Of a stretch of 64,000 bases of DNA, positions 23,539 through 34,140 are shown piece after piece. The position numbers and the translations under genes are program-made. Source of the DNA: Chaetoceros tenuissimus (taxonomy: Eukaryota > Bacillariophyta > Thalassiosirophyceae > Chaetocerotales > Chaetocerotaceae). Below the pieces are notes generated by a model. It was given only the letters and a program-made list of their open reading frames with translations. It was not told where the DNA came from and made no database searches. Numbering within the stretch: the stretch's first letter is position 1; the number at the start of each line of letters is the position of its first letter. Where the stretch lies: contig BLLK01000046.1 of assembly GCA_021927905.1 (NCBI GenBank), positions 1,116,001 to 1,180,000 on the forward strand, read 5' to 3'.

Positions 23539-23985
23539 ATGAAGAACTTTTTGTCTGGACGCATTACAATCAATATTGTAAGTTCTACAAAGAAGAGGAG
23601 AGGTGGTCATTTGGCTTCTGGACATTGATGTGATGTTGATTCAATCACTCTAATGGATCGATTTCCATCAAACTCAGAAACCACTTTTTCTTCTCATTTA
23701 TCCACTGTAATTACTCACTTTTTGAAAATGTACTTGTCTTTACAGCCTCACATGCGAGATAGGAAAACAGAGGAAGGGTATATTCCTAAAAAGAGTCGTA
23801 GAGTGAAACGAAAGCATTCAGCCCCTGCCGATGGTGACACTTGGACTGAATCGGTCGTAATCGTTGATAAAGAAAGCGGGGAAAGGAGGTCATACTTTCG
23901 ATCCAAGCTGACAAATAAATGCTATTGGGATGAACCACCTTCTGGAGCTACGAATATAATACTGTTTGATGAGCGCCGAAGTTAG
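23539..23985 (+). CDS. Small basic protein with WW-like domain, 92 aa, two exons
   Basis: My preferred model is exon 1 at 23539..23577 (MKNFLSGRITINI) and exon 2 at 23746..23985, joined by a 168-nt GTAAGT...TTTACAG intron in phase 0. An unspliced alternative starts at ATG 23653 and gives 110 aa with the same C-terminus. A lysine/arginine-rich segment (KKSRRVKRK, a possible nuclear signal) precedes a WW-like fold: DTWTESVV, a Tyr-Phe strand, then CYWDEPPSG with the second Trp and terminal Pro. The first signature Trp has a less usual context, so binding to Pro-rich ligands is plausible rather than certain. Expression data would decide the start. Confidence 0.6.
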
Positions 23986-24167
23986 ATGATGATGAGTGGA
24001 CAGAAGCAATAGCGAAATTTGTGTTATTCAATCGTTTGTAGTTGCTGGTTAGTTTGTAAAGTAAAAGTATTCCATTTTTCAAATTTTTTACAAGTTTTTA
24101 GTTCTGAATAAAATCGCAATGACGACCATTACTTCTTGGACAAACACTACATCCATTGATCATCACA

Positions 24168-25190
24168 ATGACGATTGACAGGTACAAGATTCCTCTACTC
24201 ATTGCAATCTTATTGACTGCTATTGTGCAAATATGTTTGGAATCTCCCTTTGACCTAACGTTCAATGATCTAGCCAATGTTGCCGGAGAACACCCTCGTT
24301 ATTCCATTGGCAGAAAAGATGCAACTTTACCCGACGAAGCAAAGGAGAATGGATGCTTTCGAAAAGAAAACCCAATTCCAGTTATATTCATGTCCTTGGG
24401 AAGAAGTGGAAGTAGTATCACTTGGGATACACTATCAGCTTTGACTGGTGCTCGAAACAAAGCCTACGAGATTACAGGCCAAACTTTTCCAAAGAGTGAA
24501 ATCTTTTTCAACTCTTTGCTGGAGAACCCAAATAGAGGTTACGATTGGGCTGTCAAGAGATTATGCAGTATTAAAAAGGTCCATTCCGATCAACGAGATG
24601 GAGTCATTGGCTTTCAGTGGAAGCCTTACATGAAAACTTGGGATCACGAATATGCGATAGAAGGTCTAAGAGTAGTGGGACAACAAACTAATCCGTCTAT
24701 TCGTGTCATTTACTTGACTAGAAATCCGCTTGATCGCAAACTCTCCAACATTCGTCATGTCAAGAGCAAAAAGTCGAATCATACAATTGCAGCACATTGC
24801 GTAGTTGGCGACGAGGCTTGCCTCAAGGCGCACTCTATCCAAGATGGGGGTTATGAACTACCTGTCGGAAATGAACTCTTGACATTTCTCCGACAAGATA
24901 TGGAAAGTGATTATCGAGTCAGACATCGCTTGAAGGAAATGAATATCCAATACATTCATATTTCTTACGAGAAATTGTACAATGCCAAAAATAATGATGT
25001 CAAGGAATGGCTTCGAATCTTTCAATTTTTGGAACGAGGACCACAACAGCACTTGACTAGGAATATGCTCTTTTCTACTTTCAGTATGGCACCGACTCAT
25101 TCCAAGCAACGTAATGAAACGATTGCTAATTTTGCACAGGTGGAGCAAACATTGAAGGGAACTGATTTTGAGCATCTTCTTTATACCTAG
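24168..25190 (+). CDS. Type II membrane sulfotransferase-like protein, 340 aa
   Basis: The first ATG (24168) is 12 nt inside the open frame. An N-terminal signal anchor (IPLLIAILLTAIVQI, residues ~8-22) suggests Golgi localisation with a lumenal catalytic domain. The 5'-phosphosulfate-binding loop is SLGRSGSSITW at residues ~76-86. The 3'-phosphate-binding motif is VIYLTRNPLDRKLS at about 185-200, containing the expected Arg and Ser. These support PAPS-dependent transfer of sulfate to glycans, in keeping with the sulfated polysaccharides of diatoms. The acceptor sugar is not predictable. The C-terminal ~60 residues carry several His/Gln residues and no added domain. Confidence 0.85.
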   Translation: MTIDRYKIPLLIAILLTAIVQICLESPFDLTFNDLANVAGEHPRYSIGRKDATLPDEAKENGCFRKENPIPVIFMSLGRSGSSITWDTLSALTGARNKAYEITGQTFPKSEIFFNSLLENPNRGYDWAVKRLCSIKKVHSDQRDGVIGFQWKPYMKTWDHEYAIEGLRVVGQQTNPSIRVIYLTRNPLDRKLSNIRHVKSKKSNHTIAAHCVVGDEACLKAHSIQDGGYELPVGNELLTFLRQDMESDYRVRHRLKEMNIQYIHISYEKLYNAKNNDVKEWLRIFQFLERGPQQHLTRNMLFSTFSMAPTHSKQRNETIANFAQVEQTLKGTDFEHLLYT

Positions 25191-25387
25191 TGTGAACCTT
25201 GTATCAATTCATTTTATTTTTATAATATGCATTTAATGGTTGCTACTGTAATACTGCTCTAGCAAAGAAGTTTTATGCAAACCACAAGGATACGAACCAA
25301 TGAATATTCCAAAAGATTGAGACAAAAATTCATCAATCATTCATACCATCTATTCTAGTACCCCAATTGTAAAATATCGAGTCTCAT

Positions 25388-26218
25388 CTATCGTCTATTT
25401 CTCGAAATTCTTCCCGCAGCAGCAGCTTTCCTCATCAGAGGAGCCCTAACATAGCGATCCAAGTAATTCTTCAAATGGTCTAAAAACATGTCTCTCACGA
25501 CTAGCTGTACATTATTATGTCCCATTTCATCAATAAACAAGGGCGGCGTCCTACTTTCCTCCTGTAGTTTTTGATATAATTGCCTAGAATGATGAACAGG
25601 AACAACCTTATCAACTTTTCCATGTATTAATAACGTCGGCGCTTCTACATTTGGGATATAGTCTACATTCGGAAACTGATCACCGAGCAACGTACACCCC
25701 GATTCCAGTACGATGCGAAATACCGATAGAAATGGCGCATGAAGAATGAGTCCTCCTACTGTCTGTTCATCCCTCGCGACAGATGTCTCCGCTGCAAGAT
25801 AGCAACTTGGTCCACTGCCTAGTGATCTACCATAAAGTACAATTTGTTCTGGAGGAATGTGGAGTTGGAACCTTAGATAATCGTACGCGGCATCAATGTC
25901 CGAGTAACAATTGGCTTCATTCGGCTTTCCTTCTTCTGTGGCTAATCCATAGCCTGTGTAATCGTATGCAAATATGTTGACTTTGAGTTGTCGCGACAGG
26001 TATTTGCACCAGGGGTAGATACATCCTAGGTCTTCGGCGTTGGCGTGTGAGTATAGAATGGTGATTGGCGGTGCTGCGAGTTTGTTCGTGTTGTTGTATT
26101 CAATGTGAAAGGCTGGGATCCGGTGTCCCCGTGACGTTTGTAGCCATATGAGTTTATTTTCCTTGAGTCGCGAGGGAGGCGGTGGTTGAAAGAGTATTGA
26201 GTCTACTAGGTTTCCCAT
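25388..26218 (-). CDS. ABHD17-like alpha/beta-hydrolase (putative protein depalmitoylase), 276 aa
   Basis: Start at ATG 26218 (MGNLVDSILFQPPPPS); longer frames rely on a GTG. The oxyanion/lid region YSHANAEDLG and the YDYTGYG motif are typical of the ABHD17/FAM108 and plant WAV2-like group. The catalytic triad is S132 in GRSLGSG, D203 in HGKVDKVVP and H234 in EMGHNNV, all intact. ABHD17 proteins remove palmitate from membrane proteins. The animal members have an N-terminal Cys cluster that is absent here, so membrane attachment is unclear. The 3' end converges with the sulfotransferase gene 197 bp away. Confidence 0.85.
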   Translation of the reverse strand: MGNLVDSILFQPPPPSRLKENKLIWLQTSRGHRIPAFHIEYNNTNKLAAPPITILYSHANAEDLGCIYPWCKYLSRQLKVNIFAYDYTGYGLATEEGKPNEANCYSDIDAAYDYLRFQLHIPPEQIVLYGRSLGSGPSCYLAAETSVARDEQTVGGLILHAPFLSVFRIVLESGCTLLGDQFPNVDYIPNVEAPTLLIHGKVDKVVPVHHSRQLYQKLQEESRTPPLFIDEMGHNNVQLVVRDMFLDHLKNYLDRYVRAPLMRKAAAAGRISRNRR

Positions 26219-27586
26219 GATTTTATCTTGTGTACTCGTATATTTTATGTGTTGAAAAATGGAGGGTTCGTTGGAATTATATGTCACTTCTGGATGAGGG
26301 AAGCTTGGGGTTGACTGATTATGAAATGAAACTGGACTGAATTTTCAGCGTGAATTCGTTTCTTGTGTTTCTAGGAGGAGTATCTGTCAGAATTACTCGT
26401 TACGACTGCTCTCTCTTTGATTCTTCTATCGAAATATTTCAGTTTACTTTGAAACGATTGGCTGTGACCTAGCTGTTACTTGGTCTTCTCGATGCTCAAT
26501 ATGTCTTCACGATTACCCTTTTCTGGAAATCTCTCGCTATATATACACTCTATGGTCAATACTTTATATATTCAATAGAGTCTATGTGTTTTGGAGAATG
26601 ATTATGTGATGGAAAGTAGCACCTAATTTCTTTGATGACCTTTTGTAGAGGAAGGGAAAAACGAACAGTCTCAAGAGAGAATGGGAGTCGGATAAGGAGA
26701 GGATAACGAGAAATGAGGGGTCTTGTAAAGGGTTACAGATTTATATGATAACAAGATCTTGCTTGACTCACCAATTTTACAGAGTCTTGTTTTCTTCAAA
26801 TCACTTTTAATTCTTACTAAAATGAGATTTCTATTGAGGATTGGAAAGCTTTTGAATAACCACTACTTTATTCCATTCCCTAATTATTTTGAGCAAGGGA
26901 TATACAACTCTACATGGGCTTCTACCGTTCTCTATTCTCTTTTCTACAGTGGACCACTCTACTAAATGTCTAAAACGAGCAGAAACAAATTGTCTGAATG
27001 GAATGTCAATCGCCTGGGTAATTTACTAATTTTGCTTACTCGAATGTCAATCTAGTGGGACGGAGCCAACACCGGACACATTGAAAGGAAGGAAATTCAA
27101 CGCATGCATTTCAAGCACATTTCATGTACGATGATGCCATAACATTATCGCAAGTGTGAGCATCCATACCACTGAGTATCCATGACCGCAACACCGTGGG
27201 AAGGAAAAATGTAGATACTTACTGGAATGGGAATACGCAGAGAATTGGTATTGACTCATGAGTCATGATGTAGCTTGTCTTGGTGATCATGGTTTTGTTG
27301 AATTGAGTCGAGTTTGACTGATCGTATCTTTCATTCATGGATAGGAAGTTTAGTAGTCTATCGGAAAGCAAGACTTGAAACAGCAATAATGTGTGCAAAG
27401 GATCCTGTGATGTTGATATATTACGTACATAGAAAAACGTGTATGTGACCATGTTCTCACGCAACGAACAAGTATTAGTAACCATGGTTTAGACAATGGG
27501 CATATACTTTACTTTAATGCTTATACACGTAGAATATGCACCATACTAAATGTTTTCCATGATATACAACTCTTACTTGCACACTC
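26219..27586. other. Intergenic region, 1.4 kb
   Basis: No gene could be supported. Small frames near 26759 and 27219 lack ATG starts, motifs or splice logic. It includes the promoter of the ABHD17-like gene and the 3' flank of the bestrophin gene. Confidence 0.4.
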
Positions 27587-29344
27587 TTACATTGACTTTC
27601 TGTCTCTACTTCTTGGACTAATCATACGTTTGATATTTTTAAACTTTTTGAATAAGCGACGTTTCTTTTCTCCTTCACTTACTGCTAAGCTTAAATCTTC
27701 TGGAATGTTATCCAAGATATCTTCTCCTAACAAACTTGGTCCAAGATCGTGAGCCTCATCACTTCCAATACTGAGTAAATCGTCCTTATTATCTCCTCCT
27801 GGAGAACTTGTCACACTTAAATCATGATCTAAAACTTCTTCACTTTGAGGTGGTGGAGGTGGAGGAGTTTCTCTTCCAGGATGCCATTCTTCAATGACTT
27901 CGCTTTCTTCTGTTAGATTGGACAACACTTGATTGACATTGTTTGAATTACCACTATGTTCACTGTCGTCTTGTCTGTTTCTATTTCTTACAGTTTTGAG
28001 AATTGTACTTTCCTTTTCATCCAAAGTGATGGATCTTTGATGCATTGGTGGTGGTCTTGGAGGTCTACTGCGAACACTACTAGTAATCTTCGCTCCATCA
28101 TCATCTTCATCGGACAAGTCAGATGCGTAATCGACTCCTTCATTCAAATTACGTAGGCTCTTGACAGTATCATCAATTGGGAATTTGGAAGGAGATGCTC
28201 CATTCATTACGATGCCGCTATCACGCATGCTATCACCAAAGATAGGACCAGACTGAGACACAATCCATTCTGGTACTCTTGAAAATTGCTTTCCATGATT
28301 CTTGACAGTTGACTTGATGACCTTGTTCAATTTTGTATTTGTAAATATTTCAATTTCCTTTTCAGCCTCTTCACCATCGGCGTCTTTGATGAAAAGTGCA
28401 ATATCCTTATAAAGCATAGATGCCATAGCCTTGACGTCAAAGTCGTTTGGATCATTACCAAATGGATCTTCCAATTCAATGCAAATCAGTTCCAATCCTA
28501 TGAAACCATAAGTAATCATGAAAACTGTCAGCAAGTATGGAATTGCTTCCTTGATATCAGCATTTAATGCGCATGGTAACGTAAAAATGTAGAAAAAGAG
28601 AATGGTTCTAGTCATTTGCACCAATGGGAAGGGGTACGGCGTCGTCATGAATTTCATAACTTGGGAGTAACCTGCCATTAGGTCCGTTGTGTATTGCATC
28701 AGCTGCAGTTCATGTTGAACCTCTAGCGGCTTGGATAATTTATGTATGTGAGATAAAATAATTGTTCGCAGGAAAAGAACCAGGACAAGAGGAGATCTTT
28801 CATCTGATTCACCACAGACTAGATTCATAGCTAGTTGCTCTTCTTCTTCGAGGTCATCAAGTTCCCATATATGTTGTTTACTTGTAGGATATCTCATTAC
28901 TGCTACGATGCATTTCATAAGTGAAATAGTTCGTTTTGCAATGGACTTTCTCCACTTCTTATCACATTCCTCTTGTCTACTTCTCGAATAAGTAGTTGCA
29001 TGCACAACAATTTCTTTTGCACAACGCATCGTAGTACCCATTTGCGTTCTTTGGGTCATGTATCTGTTTAAAGTTTGATTGACTCTCGTTACAAGAAGAT
29101 AGGATACAGAGAGAGACATGAATGCATGACCTTTGTCTGTTGTAGAAAAGAGATTGCCAAAGTGAAACTCATTATACTGGATGGCAGCGGCAATAAGGGT
29201 ATTAGCTATACACCATGGTAATACTCGTCTCCAGATACTTGCATTAAGACGAAATAAAACCTCTAGGTTACTGGCAGAATTGTAATCCGGAGAAACTGTG
29301 CATCCCAGTTTCACTTTAGTTGCATTATCTTGAAAACAAAACAT
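27587..29344 (-). CDS. Bestrophin-family anion channel, 585 aa
   Basis: This is a single-exon gene starting at ATG 29344. The N-terminal ~340 residues match the bestrophin/UPF0187 fold: an early hydrophobic segment (LPWCIANTLIAAAI), SVSYLLVTRVNQTLNRYM, paired TM helices (RTILFFYIFTLPCAL and YLLTVFMITYGFIGLELI) and the diagnostic ELEDPFGNDPNDFD at about residues 290-303. Bestrophins form pentameric chloride/bicarbonate channels. In algae they supply bicarbonate at thylakoids, but this one shows no obvious plastid bipartite signal, so membrane location is open. The C-terminal ~240 residues are disordered, acidic and Ser-rich with a PPPPPP tract, ending in a basic KKFKNIKRMISPRSRDRK tail. Confidence 0.9.
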   Translation of the reverse strand: MFCFQDNATKVKLGCTVSPDYNSASNLEVLFRLNASIWRRVLPWCIANTLIAAAIQYNEFHFGNLFSTTDKGHAFMSLSVSYLLVTRVNQTLNRYMTQRTQMGTTMRCAKEIVVHATTYSRSRQEECDKKWRKSIAKRTISLMKCIVAVMRYPTSKQHIWELDDLEEEEQLAMNLVCGESDERSPLVLVLFLRTIILSHIHKLSKPLEVQHELQLMQYTTDLMAGYSQVMKFMTTPYPFPLVQMTRTILFFYIFTLPCALNADIKEAIPYLLTVFMITYGFIGLELICIELEDPFGNDPNDFDVKAMASMLYKDIALFIKDADGEEAEKEIEIFTNTKLNKVIKSTVKNHGKQFSRVPEWIVSQSGPIFGDSMRDSGIVMNGASPSKFPIDDTVKSLRNLNEGVDYASDLSDEDDDGAKITSSVRSRPPRPPPMHQRSITLDEKESTILKTVRNRNRQDDSEHSGNSNNVNQVLSNLTEESEVIEEWHPGRETPPPPPPQSEEVLDHDLSVTSSPGGDNKDDLLSIGSDEAHDLGPSLLGEDILDNIPEDLSLAVSEGEKKRRLFKKFKNIKRMISPRSRDRKSM

Positions 29345-29640
29345 GATGTGTAGGAGTTAGGAAGATACTGATGAAATAGTAACTACGGTACTTTGGACGA
29401 GATACACTAAACTGTAGCTAGATATTTTGTAGGATTTGTATAAGAAGATAGATTCCTCTAATATCAATCCTTCATTAGGTTTTAAAGTTCATCAGTTCAT
29501 CATTATTCCATAAAAAAGATTCCGCTTCCACTTTCCTGCTTCTCTCACATCAAACAATGCAGACCCTCTTCATAGCTACATAACCAAGTCTCTATCTGGC
29601 TAGACTAGCATGGTATGCTTTTCCAATGACCTTCACTTCT

Positions 29641-29852
29641 TCTTCAATGAATGACCCGTTGCTCATCAGCCAAAGGAAGGCCCCTAAAATTGATAATTTG
29701 AGTTAATCTCAAAGAAGACGGCTGAGTAATCCAAAGGAAGGAGGGTATGTCGAGAACTAATGGGTCATTGTCAGCACCCTTGTCTGTACGGTAGTCAATC
29801 AAATAATTCATTTAGAAGGAGTTATCTTTAGCCCATAAGTAAAGAACATTAC
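29641..29852 (+). repeat. ~205-bp direct repeat, left copy (dispersed repeat family, copy A)
   Basis: This stretch is nearly identical to 34141..34347, running from the shared ATGACCCGTTGCTCATCA through TAAGTAAAGAACATTAC. Sequence left of this copy matches the left flank of another family member near 36,660, while the right flank is unrelated. Confidence 0.9.
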
Positions 29853-30079
29853 AGTCAATGTGTAAAAAATCCTGTAATTTCCGGGTTCCCCAACCCTTTC
29901 CGGAAAATTTTCGGAAAAACTGAATATAACATTAGAATCTTCATGACCCAATATATCTATGCTCAAAACAAGAAAACGATTGAAATAGCTTGAATATACT
30001 TTATCTTTGATCTAAGTATGTGTAATAGCACATTATTTTTTGTGTGAATGTGAAGAGTAGCTGTTCCTGTGACGTTCTG

Positions 30080-31050
30080 CCAGCTATATCCCCCCCGTAC
30101 GCAAAAGTGGGTCGGTACCGACCCACTTCCGCAAAAAGTGGGTCGGTGCCGACCCACTTCTTTTCTACGACGTTTTCTACGTGAGAAACATACCACAGCC
30201 ACTTCATATATAACAACTTACTTTTTTACATGCTTCTAGGAATTACATACACATGAACATGTTTTCTTATATTATATAGCTCAGTAATGTAATGTCTGAT
30301 TCTACTGAACTTCACTTTATTTATGAGATAAGTACGTATTTTACCCGCCAAAATCGGCCAAAAAGCCAAAAATAGCCACTTTCAGGGTCTCAAATAAATT
30401 CTAAAAAAATTCGCCAGTATAAGATGACAACCGTTTTGATCTTTTAATATCAAAAAGAAGCTTATCACATGCAATATCAATCGATTCTAATAGTATATGT
30501 ATGTTTAATTTCAAATGAAATTTGAGGATATATACAGATTTCTCCTCATAGGTTATTGATCTCAGCCAATCAGATTGCTCTATTTGGTCAAAGATACGAC
30601 TCAATTAGGTAAAAAGTTGTCTTTGTGCACCTCCCTTTCTTCGTTTTAGTCATGTAGAGAGGTATTATTAGTGTAATCTATGTCTTGTATACACTTATTC
30701 TTGAGATAATATGGCTTGAATGGAGTCTCCATAAGATTTTTAGATGAGAAATATGGGCCGCAAAGTCTCATATTTCTTTGTTTTTGAAGGTTTTAGCACC
30801 TTCTGAAAGTACTCTAAATTGTCAAACAGAGAAATTAGCGTGTGCAGACATTTTCTATATACACATCAGATTCATGCTATAATACCGCTTTATTGATGTA
30901 GGTAAATAAAAATGTTTTTATATGAGTACATTGTTCATTTGACCTCTGTGGTATGTTTCGCACGTAGAAAACGTCGTAGACTGGAACTGGGTCGGTTCCG
31001 ACCCACTTTTGCTAAAAAACCCGCGAAATACCTACGAGGGATATCGCTCG
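30080..31050. mobile_element. MITE/foldback-like element with ~70-110 bp inverted repeats and internal palindromes
   Basis: The stretch 30131..30197 is the reverse complement, with few mismatches, of 30946..31012. Both contain TCTACGACGTTTTCTACGTG and CATACCACAG; weaker similarity extends outward to ~30080 and ~31050. Each arm carries near-palindromes of AAGTGGGTCGG + 2 nt + CCGACCCACTT. The one at 30105..30128 is a perfect 24-nt palindrome, and another lies at 30136..30159. The ~750 bp between arms is AT-rich with no gene. The structure fits a non-autonomous DNA transposon or foldback element. Short frames that read through the arms (RKRRR...RPTF) are by-products of the repeat. Confidence 0.75.
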
Positions 31051-31418
31051 AGCCTACCGCTATATTGGTCAATTCTCTTCTTTTTATTTTCCGGAACTTT
31101 TCGCTCATTATATGTTATGTACGTACTTATTTTGGTACAAGAGACGGCTCGAAAATAAGCTGGTTTTTGAGCCACTAAGAGAGATGAAGGAATCATCATC
31201 GATCGTTTCTTTTCTTCTTCTCAGTTGTATTGACTGCGGTCAGTATGTGATGGGTGCCCCTCATGCCTGAATCTTTTTGGTGACATAGGGGTTCAAGCTA
31301 GGCTTGTGGATGGGTTGGTGGCTTGGGCGCATCAATTCCAAACGAACGGCCCGTCCTATACAACTCAACAACAATTTGATCGTGAACTTGTAGAATGTTT
31401 ACTATTGTTACAAGTACA

Positions 31419-33760
31419 CTACAATTTCACTCCTTCAACTTTGACCTTTTCTTGCTCTTCCTTGGTACCTCCTTCAGAGATAAGAATACTGAGCTTCATT
31501 TTGAGTAATTGTCCTTCTTTGGCGTCAGGATGGTCAATTCTCTTCGGATCGCTTTCTTTCTTTCTTGGACGATAGCCACCTTGAGGTCTCTTTTCCTGTT
31601 GTCCGAACGCAGCAGTTCTTTTTCCATAGGGACCTCTTGCACATAGATCTGGAATAAGCTTTCCCTCTGCTTCTGATATAGCTATTACAGCTTTAGGAAA
31701 TAGATCAATATCCTGTACAATCCGAATAGCTACATTTGTTTGGAGTAATCGAAGATACGCAGATGTACCATGTTTTGGAGTCCGCATGGAGAATTTCTTT
31801 GGATCATCATCTTTCATAGCAGCTGTGTCAGCACATGCTGTATCAACTGCCATATGAATATCACGGTTCAGGCATGAATCAAGTGGCATGAGCTCTGGAG
31901 AATTTCCTACAGGGCGACCTTGGTAGCGTTTCAAACTGGGATCATGTTCTTTGGAAAATAATCCTGCTTCAGGAAGCAACCAATGTTTATAAATGCCTTT
32001 TTCTTTCATATACTTAATTGCATCCTTGCTTGTCATTAATGACAATGCATCATGATAAAAATAAAAGTTTTTTTCGTACTTCGTACCGACAAAATGTTTT
32101 CTTGTATTCTCGTAGACATGATCAATCAACTTATGTATGCATAAGTAACGTGAGCAAGCTGACGACTTGGCTATCTCTTCTTTCCATTGTTCCCCATATC
32201 TTGCTTCAAATGGATTCTTTCCAGCAACTTTTCGGTAGTCAATTGACGGTGGACGATGAATTCTTTGACACGTCTCAGCCTGATTAATGAATCCTGTAAG
32301 GAGTGCTTTTGTAACATCACCATTTCCAGCTCCTCTTTTTGTAGTAATTGTTTCAATTTGTGATTCAGATAAAGAAAGAATATCTACAACCTTTTCCACA
32401 CCAACTTCTACAAATCGCTTTTCTCTTTTCTCACTCAACCCTTTCAGCACAGTCAACTTGTCGTTTTGATATATTTTTCCTTCCGTAGAAGGATCTACAA
32501 CAATCCACCCTCCATTTTTTGGATTTTCTAACTGAAGAACACGTTCTATCGCCTCTTTTTCCTTTTTCTTCCAATCTCGCTCAGAAATCAAGGTTTTATT
32601 TGTGTAAACGAATGGAGCAAGATTCTCACCTGAAGATTGAGAATTCTTTACAACTCCAAGCGAAAGTCGAACTTCTTCATTGTACTTACACTTCAAAGTA
32701 CACAATTCAACTTCATCGTAGGAGCCATTTTCAAAGTCTAACTTCCCATTCTCGTCATGAGGAAATGTCCAGACACTTTCCTTATTAAAGCATGCAGTGT
32801 TTCCAGGTCTTGCCTTTCAGTGAGTTTCATCCCAAAAAGCAACTTGTTCCAAGTCAAATTTGGTTAATTTTTTTTCATCATACCATGAGGGAACTTCAGC
32901 ATCATTGGCAAGCCCATTTTCTTTACGATAATCAATTATACCCATTCGGATACCCAACTGTGTGCACCAGGCCTTCCTAGCCTTGCAAATATTTGACTCA
33001 GCATTGTTCGAGCCTTGTCTTTTTGTTTCAATCTTCACATTTTTAGGTCTTAAATTTTTCAACAGAGTATAAACAACTGAAAAGGAAACTGACTCTTTTT
33101 GTATTGTCTCCCGATAAGCATTAACAGCATGCCATGCTAACCTTAAACTGCCGCCACCTTCAATTTCATCGCAGCTATTTGAGCTTCGGGGTCATCTTTT
33201 GTCAGCTGACACTTTCTACCAGCTCCACTACACTGCTTTGGACAGTAATAAATCCAATCCTTTTCTTCTTTTCCTTCATTTAATTTTCTTATCTCCAAAA
33301 CATCTTCTAAAATATAAGCAACCGCACAGCGTTCTTTTAAACCTAAGTCTTTCCTTATGGCCTCAATAATACCATCTTTACCATACCATGGTGTAAATGG
33401 AGTATTTGGTTTACCTCCATATTTTGTAGTAAAAAGAAAAGCAATAGCAGACCTTCGTGTAGCTTCTGGGTCTTTGAATATTTCACTTGATTTTATAACC
33501 TCGTTTGATAAGTAGTCCTCCATTTCATCCATAATGAATTCATCATCTTCTATGGTTTCAATATAAGATGGAGTAACTATTGCACTTTTTGAAATTGCTG
33601 GAGGTGTTTTACACTTTGGTGTTGGAATGTGTATTGTTGGAACTTGTATTTCATTGTTGTTTTCAAGACGAGCATTTTTATTTGCTTTCTTATTTGGTCT
33701 TCTAGTATGCACATTGGTTTTTCTTCTTTTTCTCTGGCTACCTTGTTTTTCAAAAGGCAT
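31419..33760 (-). pseudogene. Decayed Tc1/mariner-IS630-like DDE transposase
   Basis: Three blocks read in order. 33760..33143 is a basic N-terminus and an ~80-residue domain containing KPNTPFTPWYGKDG and a C..C.G...C segment. 33062..32820 (extendable to ~33165) is a winged-helix-like region ending VAFWDETH. 32816..31419 begins KARPGN in the same frame. An in-frame TGA at 32817..32819 splits the last two blocks, and a one-register shift near 33145..33170 separates the first. Candidate catalytic acids are D in FWDETH, D in FYHDALSLMT, and D in SPELMPLDSCLN, the layout of the mariner/IS630 superfamily. The copy cannot encode an intact enzyme unless assembly errors explain the breaks. Confidence 0.7.
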
Positions 33761-34008
33761 TTTTAAATATATTTAAATTGTAAATACTTTTGTTACTATT
33801 GATGTACTGTAAACACACAATACTGGATCGAAATGCTCTACAATGGGCGGGAACTTTCAATCCGCGCTCAAAAATTTCAAAAATATATAAGTCTTATTTA
33901 GCTGTGGGAATGAAATCAAGGACGTTTTTTATCTTAGTTCATGAAGATAACATAAAAAGAATCCCATGAAAAATTCTTATTGCTTATTTCTGGTTGAAAT
34001 CAAACTAT

Positions 34009-34079
34009 CTCAAAAATCCGTTACATACAAACACTAGGCAAGAGTAATTGGAAGTGTTTGTATGAAACAGATTTTTGAG
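34009..34079. repeat. 27-bp stem, 17-nt loop perfect-type hairpin
   Basis: Arms 34009..34035 and 34053..34079 are inverted with 25 of 27 positions pairing (CTCAAAAATCCG... against ...AGATTTTTGAG). It lies between the transposase 5' end and the right copy of the 205-bp repeat, so it may be a subterminal transposon structure or a small foldback. Confidence 0.8.
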
Positions 34080-34140
34080 AAATTTTTTTTTTCGGTCAAA
34101 ATAAGGAAAAAATAGCGCAGACCCGGACTTCCTTCCCTTC

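Noticed and set aside
26202-26218. N-myristoylation of the ABHD17-like hydrolase (MGNLVDS)
   Set aside because: The residue at position 6 is Asp, not Ser/Thr/Ala/Gly/Cys/Asn, so the usual consensus is not met.
29963-31178. Small ORFs with RKRRR...RPTF in both arms of the foldback element
   Set aside because: The similarity follows from the inverted-repeat DNA itself; the frames are short and run into unrelated sequence.
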